Positions 15,871-23,163 of a stretch of DNA of 64,000 nucleotides are shown one piece after another. Below the pieces are notes generated by a model. That model did no database searches, was not told where the DNA came from, and worked only from the letters and a program-made list of their open reading frames with translations. The DNA comes from Kitasatospora griseola (GTDB lineage: Bacteria > Actinomycetota > Actinomycetes > Streptomycetales > Streptomycetaceae). The translations under genes were made by a program, and so were the position numbers. The stretch is from contig NZ_BMRI01000027.1 in assembly GCF_014648555.1 (NCBI RefSeq), forward strand, positions 29,257-93,256. The letters are read 5' to 3'. The first letter of the stretch is position 1. Each line of letters begins with the position of its first letter.

Positions 15871-16290
15871 CGCGCGTCCCCCTGGTCGCTGAGCGTTCTC
15901 CGTCTGCTCCGCCCCGAGGGGGTATGCCGCGGCACGCCCCCTCAGGCGGAAGTCATACGATCATTCCCCTATGATCACGCCCGTGAACCGGCCCGGGCAA
16001 CCGACCTGGTCGCGCCCTGCGGACTCCATGCCCACGCCCGCCCCGACCAACCCCCGCGCGACTCGCCGACCGGGTTCGGCTGCTGACGGAGCCTCAACTG
16101 GCCGTCCGACTTTCGCTTCTGTGCCACGGATGTTCACAGAGTTCCGCTTTCACCACAGGGATCCCGATACGCTGAAATGGTGGTGTGAGGGGGGCACAAT
16201 CCCCTCGTCAGGGCATCGGCGTCTGGCGCGAAGGAGTCGCGGGCCGCGATCCGATCGATGCGGGAGGCGCTCCCGCTGGGAGGGGTGGCA
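15871..16290. other. Intergenic region between the methyltransferase relic and the sigma factor gene
   Basis: No supported gene. It holds a dyad GATCAT-TCCCCT-ATGATC (15959-15976), a possible operator or weak terminator, and the presumed promoters of both flanking divergent genes. The run AGGGGGGCACAATCCCCT near 16188 can form a small hairpin. Confidence 0.4.
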
Positions 16291-16833
16291 GTGGACCCGG
16301 AGTTCGGATTGGCGGCACCGCAGCGGCGAGATCAGCTGACGTTCGACGCGTTCTGCGAGACCCACGAGCAGGCGTGGCTCGCTGCGGCACGCGCCTGCCG
16401 ACTGTCCGACGAGCAGGCCCACGCCGTGGTCGACGCGGTCCGCGACTGGCTGTGGGGCGACTGGCAGATGCTGCTGCGCGAACCCGCCCCGGCCGCCTCG
16501 GCCTGGCGGGTGCTGAAGGAGGAGATCTCCAGGGCGGGCCTCGCGGCGACGGCCGACGGCGACCAGCACGGCCCCCAGGACCAGTGGCGGGTGGCGATCC
16601 GAACGGCCATGCACCGCATGCACATGGGGTTCGCCTCGGACGTGCTCGGCACCTACGAGGCGATCCTCTCCCTGCCCGAACGCCAGCAGGACGTGATCAT
16701 CCTCCGCTACGCTCTGGACCTCCGGGACGAAACGGTCGCGGAGTACCTGGACTCGACGGTCGTGACGGTGCGCTCCCACGCCCGCCACGCCGAGAGCCGC
16801 CTCAAGGAGAAGCTCGCCCGGAGGAACGCGTGA
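16291..16833 (+). CDS. Sigma-70 family (ECF-like) RNA polymerase sigma factor
   Basis: A protein of about 180 residues. The N-terminal half is only weakly region-2-like (TFDAFCETHEQAWLAAARA). Region 4 is clear near the C-terminus: ILSLPERQQDVIILRYALDL, then the helix-turn-helix DETVAEYLDSTVVTVRSHAR and RLKEKL. The GTG at 16291 is preferred because GGGAGGGG lies 5-12 nt upstream; an ATG at 16258 is possible. Its stop overlaps the GTG start of the next gene (GTGA), so the partner is translationally coupled, the usual arrangement for a regulator of the sigma factor. Confidence 0.8.
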   Translation: MDPEFGLAAPQRRDQLTFDAFCETHEQAWLAAARACRLSDEQAHAVVDAVRDWLWGDWQMLLREPAPAASAWRVLKEEISRAGLAATADGDQHGPQDQWRVAIRTAMHRMHMGFASDVLGTYEAILSLPERQQDVIILRYALDLRDETVAEYLDSTVVTVRSHARHAESRLKEKLARRNA

Positions 16834-17444
16834 GCGGAAGATCCGCCGCCACCAGAGCCGCCCTGGAACGCGGCCGGGGCGCGGCCCCGGCCCCGCTGCG
16901 CCTGGCGCACCGTCAGGCCCGCCACGAACTGGCCATGCTGTGCTCGCTGATCCTCGCCAACCCGGCGGCGGCCAGCTCCCTCGCCAAACTCGTCGACAGC
17001 GAGGTCGAACGCCCCGACGGCGCCCTGGTCCTGGGCGTCCTGCTCAACCTCGCCGACTACGAGGAGGGCGCCCGTTTCTGGTGGGAGTTCGCCGCCGGCG
17101 GCGGCAGCCACCTCGCCGCCTCCTGCCTGTGGTTCCTGCACCAGTCCCGCGGCGAGCCCAAGGACGCCAACTTCTGGCGCCTCCAGGCCGAGTCTCTGGC
17201 CCAACTCCCCCAGCCCGCCTGGCAGTTGTCCTCCCCCGACCGCCCCCTGGTGCCGCGCAGCGTCCGCGCCGAAATACTCGCCCTCTGCAAGCAGGGCATG
17301 TCCCCGCGGCTCCCCCCGCGCCTGGCCGCCGTCCTCAAGTCCCTCCCCGTGGAGGACGACAACGGCGACTGGCCCGAAATCCCGCACTGGAGCCCCGACG
17401 TCGTCCACCACCTCCGCGCGGCCACCGAGGACACCCCCCGCTGA
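16830..17444 (+). CDS. Unknown protein coupled to the sigma factor
   Basis: A 204-residue soluble protein, not recognised. Composition is Ala/Leu-rich and helical, with repeat-like helices (ALVLGVLLNLADYEEGARFW, FAAGGGSHLAASCLWFLHQS, EPKDANFWRLQAESLAQL) that resemble tetratricopeptide-like units of actinobacterial 'sigma-associated' proteins. The C-terminal part is Pro-rich (MSPRLPPRLAAVLKSLP) and ends with a WPEIPHW segment. There is no transmembrane anchor, so a classical membrane anti-sigma factor is unlikely. The start overlaps the sigma gene stop by 4 nt. Role inferred only from context: modulator of the sigma factor. Confidence 0.65.
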   Translation: MSGRSAATRAALERGRGAAPAPLRLAHRQARHELAMLCSLILANPAAASSLAKLVDSEVERPDGALVLGVLLNLADYEEGARFWWEFAAGGGSHLAASCLWFLHQSRGEPKDANFWRLQAESLAQLPQPAWQLSSPDRPLVPRSVRAEILALCKQGMSPRLPPRLAAVLKSLPVEDDNGDWPEIPHWSPDVVHHLRAATEDTPR

Positions 17445-17453
17445 CCGGCCGGT

Positions 17454-17963
17454 TCAGGCCCGGGCGGCCTCGGCGGCGATGCCCTCCAGGACCGCCCCGA
17501 TCCCCTCGCGGAGACTGACGAGGCGGGCCTCGACGATCGCCTCCTCCCGCTCCGGGTTGGCCGCGACGAAGGCGTGCAGCGGGGTGGGCAGGTTGCCCAT
17601 CCCCATGCCGTGGCGCACCCTGGTCCCGGCGCCCTCGGGGGTCAACTCGTAGAACCAGTGGGCGAAAGCGTCACCCTGCGCGGTGGCGGTGTCCGGCAGC
17701 ACCGACCAGGCGAAGCGTCGACTCGGGCTGAGCTCGGTGATCCGATTGACGGTCTGCCACCGATGCCCGTCCGGCCTCGCGTTGTGCCCGGCGAAGCACG
17801 CCCCCACCGCGGGCCCCTCCGCACCCTCCAACCACTCGGTGCGCTGGAGCTCCGGACTGAACCGCGGCGAGGTCGAGATGTCCGCCACCAGCTCCCACAC
17901 CCGCTCCGGCGGCGCGGGAATCGTCGCCTCGACCACCACGCCGAATTCCTGGGAGAGTCGCAC
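17454..17963 (-). CDS. SRPBCC (START-like) family protein
   Basis: A protein of about 169 residues with the polyketide-cyclase/START-like fold that binds hydrophobic ligands. Typical marks are EFGVVVEATIPAPPERVWEL at the N-terminus, DISTSPRFSPELQRTEWL, RFAWSVLPD, and an extended C-terminal helix (EEAIVEARLVSLREGIGAVL). The GTG at 17963 follows GAGGCAAC; another in-frame GTG at 18002 is possible. No enzyme activity can be assigned. It is a single gene convergent with the sigma-factor pair. Confidence 0.8.
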   Translation of the reverse strand: MRLSQEFGVVVEATIPAPPERVWELVADISTSPRFSPELQRTEWLEGAEGPAVGACFAGHNARPDGHRWQTVNRITELSPSRRFAWSVLPDTATAQGDAFAHWFYELTPEGAGTRVRHGMGMGNLPTPLHAFVAANPEREEAIVEARLVSLREGIGAVLEGIAAEAARA

Positions 17964-18231
17964 GTTGCCTCGTTCCTGTTGATCCCGATCCACCCGGCCC
18001 ACGGCCGGGGCCCTGCTCCCGCCAGGGTGTCATGTACCTACAGCCCACCCGAACGTGGGGCACGATCAGGCCCGGCACCGCACTCCCGCTACCCGGGCCT
18101 CGACCGGCAGCGCAGTCACGCCCCGTCGTCGACCCGGCGCCGAGTTCGGGAAAGCGGCCTGGTCCCGTCCGAGCGTGTGCCACCATCGAACTGTGCCGGA
18201 GCGGGGGACACTCCGGCGCAGGGGGTGCGGA

Positions 18232-19722
18232 ATGCTTTCCGGATGGCGAACGGTTGCCCGCCTGATCACTGCGATCGCCCTGACTGCCGGCTACCTCACA
18301 CTGCACCTCGCGATCACCGCAGCTCAGGACATTCAGACCGGTGACCGCTTTCGTGATGCCCAGGTCCGCGCCGCGGCCTTCGCCGCCCGGGTGGACCGAT
18401 TCGCGAGTGGCGACACGGCCGTCCGGGCCGAACTCGTGGCGGCCGCACAGTGGTTCGAGGAGAACGCCCCGCCCGGCCGCGCCCGGAGCACGGTCTCCAC
18501 CACCGTCGACCTCGTACGCCGGAACGACGGACCGGGTGCCCTGGCCCGCACCGGCACGCTGCAGGCGGACGTCGAACGGGACCGGTCGGCACTCCGTCGG
18601 GCCGTGGACGCGGAAGCACAGGCGGCGCTGTGGCTCGCGGTCGCGGCTGTGGTCCTCACCGCACCGGCGCTGATGTTGCGTCGGCAACGTCTGGCGGCTG
18701 CGGCGGAAGCCGCCCGCACCGTCAGCCGATTCGCCGAACCGCAGCCGTGGTGGCGCCGACCGTTGTTCCTGACGGCGAGCAGCATCGGGTACTGCCTGTT
18801 CACCGCCGGCTACTTCGCCGTCAACACGGCCCAGCGGTCGGGCTTCCAGAATCCGGTGGCCGTCCAACTCGTCCTGCTGCCCGCGGGACTGGCCGCCCTC
18901 GGCGCAGGCTTCCTGATTCTGCGACGCACCCGGCCCCGCTCGGCGCGGCCCGCCGCCCGCGCACTGCAGGCCGACGGCCGTCGGCCCGTGCTCTACCTGC
19001 GCAGCTTCGCCGACGACGGCACCGCCGCCAGGATCGACGACTGGGTGGCGCTCAACCTCCACTCCCGGGAGGAACAACTCGCCGCCGCGCTGGCCTCGTT
19101 CGGCCCCGTGATCGCGGTGGGCCGACCGGGCGAGCCCCTGCCCCTGCTCGGCGCGGCCCGGTTCTACCTGCCACTGGACGACTGGCAACCGACGATTCTC
19201 CACCTGATGGACCTGTCCCGACTCATCGTGCTGCGAGTGGGCACCGGGGCGGGGCTGCGGTGGGAGATCGAGCAGGCCGTCGCCACTCAGCCCGCGGGCA
19301 AGCTGGTCCTGCTGACACCGGGCCGGGTCAGCGACACGGCCGCCAGCACGGACGGCCGGCTACCCGTGCCGCTGCGGCTGGAGGAGATCGCCGCGGACAC
19401 CTCCTGGATCTCGGCCGCCGTCACGTTCGGCGCGGACTGGACGCCGCACGTGCGGGCGATCGAGCCCGCTCCCGGCACAGAACCGCCTCGCGGCAGGCTT
19501 CGACGCACGTTCACGCCGGTCCAGGCAGTGTTCTGGGAGCCGTCGCCGGCCCGTCGGACGGTCCGCGCGATGAAGGCCGCACTCGCAGCGACGGGCGTCC
19601 GCGGCCGCATGTTCGTGCTGCGCAGCGACAGCAGCCCGCTCGCCACCCTGGGCAAGGGCTCCGTGGCGATCGCAGTCCTGGCGCTGCCGTACCGGCTGCT
19701 CGAACTGGCAGGCCTCTGGTAG
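18232..19722 (+). CDS. Membrane protein with cytosolic TIR-like/Rossmann-like domain
   Basis: A 496-residue protein. Four hydrophobic segments lie near residues 8-30, 126-145, 175-196 and 205-230, with a helical extracytoplasmic loop between the first two. Residues about 240-390 form a soluble alpha/beta domain: PVLYLRSFADDGTAARIDDW, FGPVIAVGRPGEPLPLLGAARFYLP cut by short turns, LMDLSRLIVLRVGTGAGLRWEIE and GKLVLLTPG. The pattern (LRSFxDD, VGxPGE, a Trp-Glu-helix after a strand) occurs in many bacterial membrane proteins and resembles TIR-like nucleotide-binding folds; this was not verified. The ATG at 18232 follows GGGGGTGCGGA. It heads a four-gene run with short gaps. Confidence 0.6.
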   Translation: MLSGWRTVARLITAIALTAGYLTLHLAITAAQDIQTGDRFRDAQVRAAAFAARVDRFASGDTAVRAELVAAAQWFEENAPPGRARSTVSTTVDLVRRNDGPGALARTGTLQADVERDRSALRRAVDAEAQAALWLAVAAVVLTAPALMLRRQRLAAAAEAARTVSRFAEPQPWWRRPLFLTASSIGYCLFTAGYFAVNTAQRSGFQNPVAVQLVLLPAGLAALGAGFLILRRTRPRSARPAARALQADGRRPVLYLRSFADDGTAARIDDWVALNLHSREEQLAAALASFGPVIAVGRPGEPLPLLGAARFYLPLDDWQPTILHLMDLSRLIVLRVGTGAGLRWEIEQAVATQPAGKLVLLTPGRVSDTAASTDGRLPVPLRLEEIAADTSWISAAVTFGADWTPHVRAIEPAPGTEPPRGRLRRTFTPVQAVFWEPSPARRTVRAMKAALAATGVRGRMFVLRSDSSPLATLGKGSVAIAVLALPYRLLELAGLW

Positions 19723-19770
19723 CACCGCTCGGCGTGACTTCGGAAGAACTGACGTCAAGAGAGGGGAACC

Positions 19771-20475
19771 ATGGACAACGCACAGCAAGGCAGTACCGGT
19801 GCCGCGAGCGCCACCGAGGGAACGCGGCGCAGGCCGGTGAGCGGGTGGGCGGCAGCGGTGACGGTGCTGATCCTGATCGTGCTCCTGCGGGAGCTGGTGG
19901 TCCTGGTGGCCAACTGGCGGGACTACGAGCTCATCCACGCCTACCTCGACGGGACGGCCACCGAGGCGGAACTCGTTGCCGCCGACGCCGACGCCCTCAC
20001 GGCGTTGTCGGGGTCGGCGCTGCTGTCGTACCTGCCCTGGAGTGCGGCGGGCGTGGCGTTCCTCGTCTGGCTGTGGCGGGCCCGCATCAACGCCGAGTCG
20101 CTCCGCGGCCGCGATACGCAGCGCCGCACCCGGATCTGGATCGTCGGCTCATGGATCACCCCCGTGGTGAACCTGTGGTACCCCTACCAGATCGTCTCGG
20201 ACGTCTGGCAGGCCAGCTCGCCCCGGCGATCCGCCCCCGGCGCTCTGGTCAAGGCCTGGTGGGCATGCTTCGTCCTGCTCGGCCTGGTCAGGCCGATCCA
20301 GTGGCGCCTGGCCAAGCAGGACTGGACCAGTGAAAGCGACGTCCTCGCCAACGCGAACGTGTCTCTCCTGTTCGCGGTGCTGGCCGTGGCGGCCGGCGTG
20401 CTGGTCGTCCTCATCGTCAGGCAGGTCACCGCGTGGCAGAACCAGGCGCCGCAGACCGTCGGAGACGACCAGTGA
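19771..20475 (+). CDS. DUF4328 domain membrane protein
   Basis: A 234-residue integral membrane protein with four to five hydrophobic helices. Family features are FLVWLWRARINAESL after the second helix, then WIVGSWITPVVNLWYPYQIV followed by VWQASSP, the most conserved block of DUF4328. Function unknown. A GAGGGGAA ribosome site precedes the ATG. It lies 48 nt after the TIR-like gene and its stop overlaps the next start by 4 nt (GTGA). Confidence 0.85.
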   Translation: MDNAQQGSTGAASATEGTRRRPVSGWAAAVTVLILIVLLRELVVLVANWRDYELIHAYLDGTATEAELVAADADALTALSGSALLSYLPWSAAGVAFLVWLWRARINAESLRGRDTQRRTRIWIVGSWITPVVNLWYPYQIVSDVWQASSPRRSAPGALVKAWWACFVLLGLVRPIQWRLAKQDWTSESDVLANANVSLLFAVLAVAAGVLVVLIVRQVTAWQNQAPQTVGDDQ

Positions 20476-20978
20476 CCACCGCATCCGCACCGCCGTCGCC
20501 ATCGCCATCGCCATCGCCATCGCCCGAGCCGAAACCTTCGCCGGAAGTCCTGGAGCTGTACAAGCTCGCGGTGGAGATGGCCGACCGGGTCTCCGCCCGC
20601 CGCGGCACGGCCAACGCCTTCTTCCTCTCCGTACAGACCACCCTGGTCGCCGTAGTGGGGTTCGGCGCCCCCTGGCTCGCACAGTCCGCGTGGTGGACGG
20701 TCGGCGCCGTCACCGCGGCCGGCCTCACCCTCTCCACCGCCTGGTGGCTCCAACTGCAAAGCTACCGCGACCTCAACACGGCGAAGTTCAAGGTCATCAA
20801 CGAACTGGAGGACCGCCTGCCGGTCAAGGTCTTCACTGCCGAATGGAACTACCTCAAGCAGGACCCGCCCCCGGTCGGACGCAGGCGCTACGCGGAACTG
20901 GGCGTCTCCGAACGGTTCGTGCCCTGGATCTTCGCCGCGGTCTATCTCTTCATCCTGCTGGGGACAATGCTCAAGTGA
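20472..20978 (+). CDS. RipA-like small membrane protein
   Basis: A 168-residue protein. After a Ser-Pro repeat tail (residues about 8-20), a helix with LYKLAVEMADRVSARRGTAN leads into two adjacent membrane helices (FFLSVQTTLVAVVGFG, and AVTAAGLTLSTAWWL). Then comes the conserved SYRDLNTAKFKVINELE and LPVKVFTAEWNYL, and a last hydrophobic segment at the C-terminus. This layout matches bacterial proteins that I recall being named 'RipA family octameric membrane protein'. It starts at a GTG overlapping the DUF4328 stop, and its own stop overlaps the next start, so the three proteins are probably made together. Confidence 0.7.
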   Translation: MTTASAPPSPSPSPSPSPEPKPSPEVLELYKLAVEMADRVSARRGTANAFFLSVQTTLVAVVGFGAPWLAQSAWWTVGAVTAAGLTLSTAWWLQLQSYRDLNTAKFKVINELEDRLPVKVFTAEWNYLKQDPPPVGRRRYAELGVSERFVPWIFAAVYLFILLGTMLK

Positions 20979-21265
20979 CCTACCTCGACCAGCTCGCCGA
21001 ACTCATCCGCTCCTGCCTGCCGCCGAGCGCCTGGCCCCCGGCCGACTCCGACGACCTGTTCCGCAGCTACGCGGTCCTGCTCCGGGCCAAGGGCACCCAG
21101 GTCACCGACGAGGACGTCCACGACGCCTGGTCGGCCTGGATGCAGTCGGTGAACCCCACCCACCGCGCCCTCGTCCCCTTCCACGACCTCCCCGCCGAGA
21201 CACAGGCCTTCGACACCCCGTACGCGGAGGCGATCCGCGAGGCGGCACGCAAGACCGGGCGGTGA
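20975..21265 (+). CDS. Small acidic protein of the RipA-like operon (DUF7701-like)
   Basis: A 96-residue soluble helical protein: YLDQLAELIRSCLPPSAWP, LFRSYAVLLRAKGTQVTDED, VHDAWSAWMQSVNPTHRALV. I recall similar small proteins following RipA-like genes as DUF7701; this was not searched. It has no membrane segment, and the regular helices suggest a cytosolic adaptor. The GTG start overlaps the preceding stop (GTGA). Function unknown. Confidence 0.6.
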   Translation: MTYLDQLAELIRSCLPPSAWPPADSDDLFRSYAVLLRAKGTQVTDEDVHDAWSAWMQSVNPTHRALVPFHDLPAETQAFDTPYAEAIREAARKTGR

Positions 21266-21407
21266 GGGTGGTGCCGGGCGCCCGGCTCACCACGCCTTGG
21301 TCAAGAACGCGGAAGGAGCAGCCCCCTGATGGCCGATACCTTTCCGGCCGCCGACGCGTGGACTACTACGGGTCGGCCAACGGGGCCGGCACGGAAGGGG
21401 GAACGAC

Positions 21408-21992
21408 ATGCGACGGTGGACCACCGCGCTGGCTGCCGTGATGCTCGCCGCGGGGGTGGCGGCGACCACGGTCCCGACGGCCTCGGCTGTCACGGCCACC
21501 ACTGACTGCTCGACCGCGTGGGGCAGCCTGGACCGGCAGGACCGGACCGTCCCGTACCAGCCGCAGGCGCTGACGAACGTCCGCACCGGCGCCCACGAGT
21601 GCTTCGACCGCCTGGTGATCGACGTCCCGGGCACCTCGCCGGAGAACCCGCTCGCCTACCAGGTGCACTACACGAACGCCAACGTCGTCTACCAGGCCGG
21701 CTCCGGCACACCGATCCCGGTGAGCGGCGGCGCCGTCCTGGAGATCGTCGTCGGCGCGAGCACCTACGACCCCGCCACCTGGCAGAAGGTCTACCCGGCC
21801 CGCTCGGGCGACCCCCTCCCGGGCGTCGACCTCACCGGCCACCGCACCTTCGTGGACGCCCGCTTCGCCGGAAGCCTGGAGGGCGAATCCCAGTTCGGCC
21901 TCGGCGTCCGCGCCCGCCTGCCGTTCCAGGTCTTCCAGCTCGACAACCGCCTCGTCATCGACGTCGCCCACAGCTGGAGCACCACCGCCTGA
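21408..21992 (+). CDS. Secreted AMIN-like domain protein
   Basis: A 194-residue exported protein. Residues 1-27 form a signal peptide (MRRWTTALAAVMLAAGVAAT, with cleavage near AVT/ATT). The mature part begins with CSTAWGSLDRQDR and contains VRTGAHECFDRLVIDVPG, VVYQAGSGTPIPVSGGAVLE and QLDNRLVIDVAH, as in actinobacterial AMIN-like proteins. AMIN domains often bind cell-wall polymers, so the protein probably sits in the envelope. The two Cys may form a disulfide. A good ribosome site (GAAGGGGGAA) precedes the ATG at 21408. Monocistronic. Confidence 0.85.
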   Translation: MRRWTTALAAVMLAAGVAATTVPTASAVTATTDCSTAWGSLDRQDRTVPYQPQALTNVRTGAHECFDRLVIDVPGTSPENPLAYQVHYTNANVVYQAGSGTPIPVSGGAVLEIVVGASTYDPATWQKVYPARSGDPLPGVDLTGHRTFVDARFAGSLEGESQFGLGVRARLPFQVFQLDNRLVIDVAHSWSTTA

Positions 21993-22804
21993 CCCGGGGG
22001 TCCCGCACAGCCCGGCGATCCTGTGAGCGCTCCGGCCGAGCGACACTCGGGAGGCCGAAAGCGCGCAGGCCCCACCCCTGGAACGGGACAGGGCCTCCGC
22101 GAGCCGACCGCTCGGCCAGGACCGGGAACGGGCGATGATCTCGTCGCGGGTGGTCGCGCCATTGACCGGGGGAAGCGGCAGGAGGAGAGGCTCGGGTGTT
22201 GCGCGGCGGCGGCGAGCTCCGACGAGGTCGCCGCCGCGGGACTCGGCCCCACTGGGATTCGGTACTCTTCACCCGCTTGCAGCACCAGACGCGATGGGCG
22301 GGCATCGACTCAACCCCTTGACCCCCAATCAAGTGCATTCGCTAACGTGCAATCGGCCGCCTGCTCGACAAGTCTCGAGCGGGCAGTCAACTTGCTCTAC
22401 AGAAAACCGAGTTGGACCGCAAGAGCTACTCGCATGGTTCATGTGGGCTGGCGGGGCCCAGCAACAGCCGTGGCCACGCCGAGTATCAGTGCTCCAGCCG
22501 CCACTCACTGCACACCGGTGATGCCTCCCGAGACTCCAGCCTGCAGGGTCGCCTGCTGCAGGGCATCCGACGGTGGATCAGAACCGCCTACTCGCCGACT
22601 ACGTGCCGTGATCTCCCGAGCGGCGTGTCGTCCTGCGAGGTCGTCGCCGAGCAGCCGCTGCGTGCTTCACGCCCTGCTGTGCACGCTATGCCGACACGCC
22701 GAACGAGGTGGCGAGCCCTTAGGGCGAGCTGCGCGGGTCTACGAGAATCGCAATACAGCAGCCAAGCTGACGAACCGTCATTCAAGATCGAGATTAAGGC
22801 AGGA
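21993..22804. other. Gene-less stretch beside the toxin locus
   Basis: Over 800 nt show no frame with actinobacterial codon bias on either strand. From about 22260 onward the sequence is less GC-rich and looks scrambled. Short stretches give protein-like fragments only with stops in between (for example, minus strand near 22420-22560). It is most simply read as eroded DNA flanking an exchangeable toxin/immunity tip. No tRNA could be folded by eye. Confidence 0.4.
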
Positions 22805-22833
22805 CGGGCCGCCCCGAAGCTGGGGGCGGCCCG
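22805..22833 (-). terminator. Terminator of the RHS-immunity operon
   Basis: An 11-bp perfect stem, CGGGCCGCCCC (22805-22815) with GGGGCGGCCCG (22823-22833), has a 7-nt loop and lies 90 nt past the stop of the small coupled gene. Confidence 0.75.
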
Positions 22834-22923
22834 ACCGAGGTTTCTTGTCACTGAAGAACCGGAGCGAGAAGCTCCCGACTCACTGCCGAGGGCGCTGGCC
22901 TCTCAAAATCAGCCGATCCGATC

Positions 22924-23163
22924 TCACCATCCCAATAGCTTGGGCAACTCATCGATGTACGGCCCATAGTCGGGCTCCTCCTCGACAATGCGGCCGAGTA
23001 CGCGCCTGAACTCCTGACGCTCTGCTTCGTTCATCGAGTTCAGGTCCGATGCGATGTTCTCAAGCCCTTGAGAAGCAACATCTCGATCGATCTCATCGTC
23101 CGATGAATGGTCGAGCAGCATAATCGCAGAGAGCACTGCCCTTGCAAGGTGGGTTTCAATCAC
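22924..23163 (-). CDS. Putative immunity protein for the RHS toxin
   Basis: A 79-residue acidic, helical cytosolic protein (DHSSDDEIDRDV, NSMNEAERQEFRRVLGRIVE, EEEPDYGPYIDELPKLLGW is its end). It is not recognised by family. The GTG start shares its G with the TAG stop of the giant RHS gene (TAGTG), giving tight translational coupling. Base composition is markedly less GC-rich than the neighbouring core genes, as is common for toxin tips and their immunity genes. Function is inferred from position, size and acidity: it should bind and block the C-terminal nuclease-like domain. Confidence 0.65.
   Translation of the reverse strand: MIETHLARAVLSAIMLLDHSSDDEIDRDVASQGLENIASDLNSMNEAERQEFRRVLGRIVEEEPDYGPYIDELPKLLGW

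Noticed and set aside
22240..22310. tRNA or attachment-site remnant (minus strand, near ACCGAATCCCAGTGGGGC)
   Set aside because: A T-arm-like string is present, but no cloverleaf, anticodon arm or second att copy could be found.
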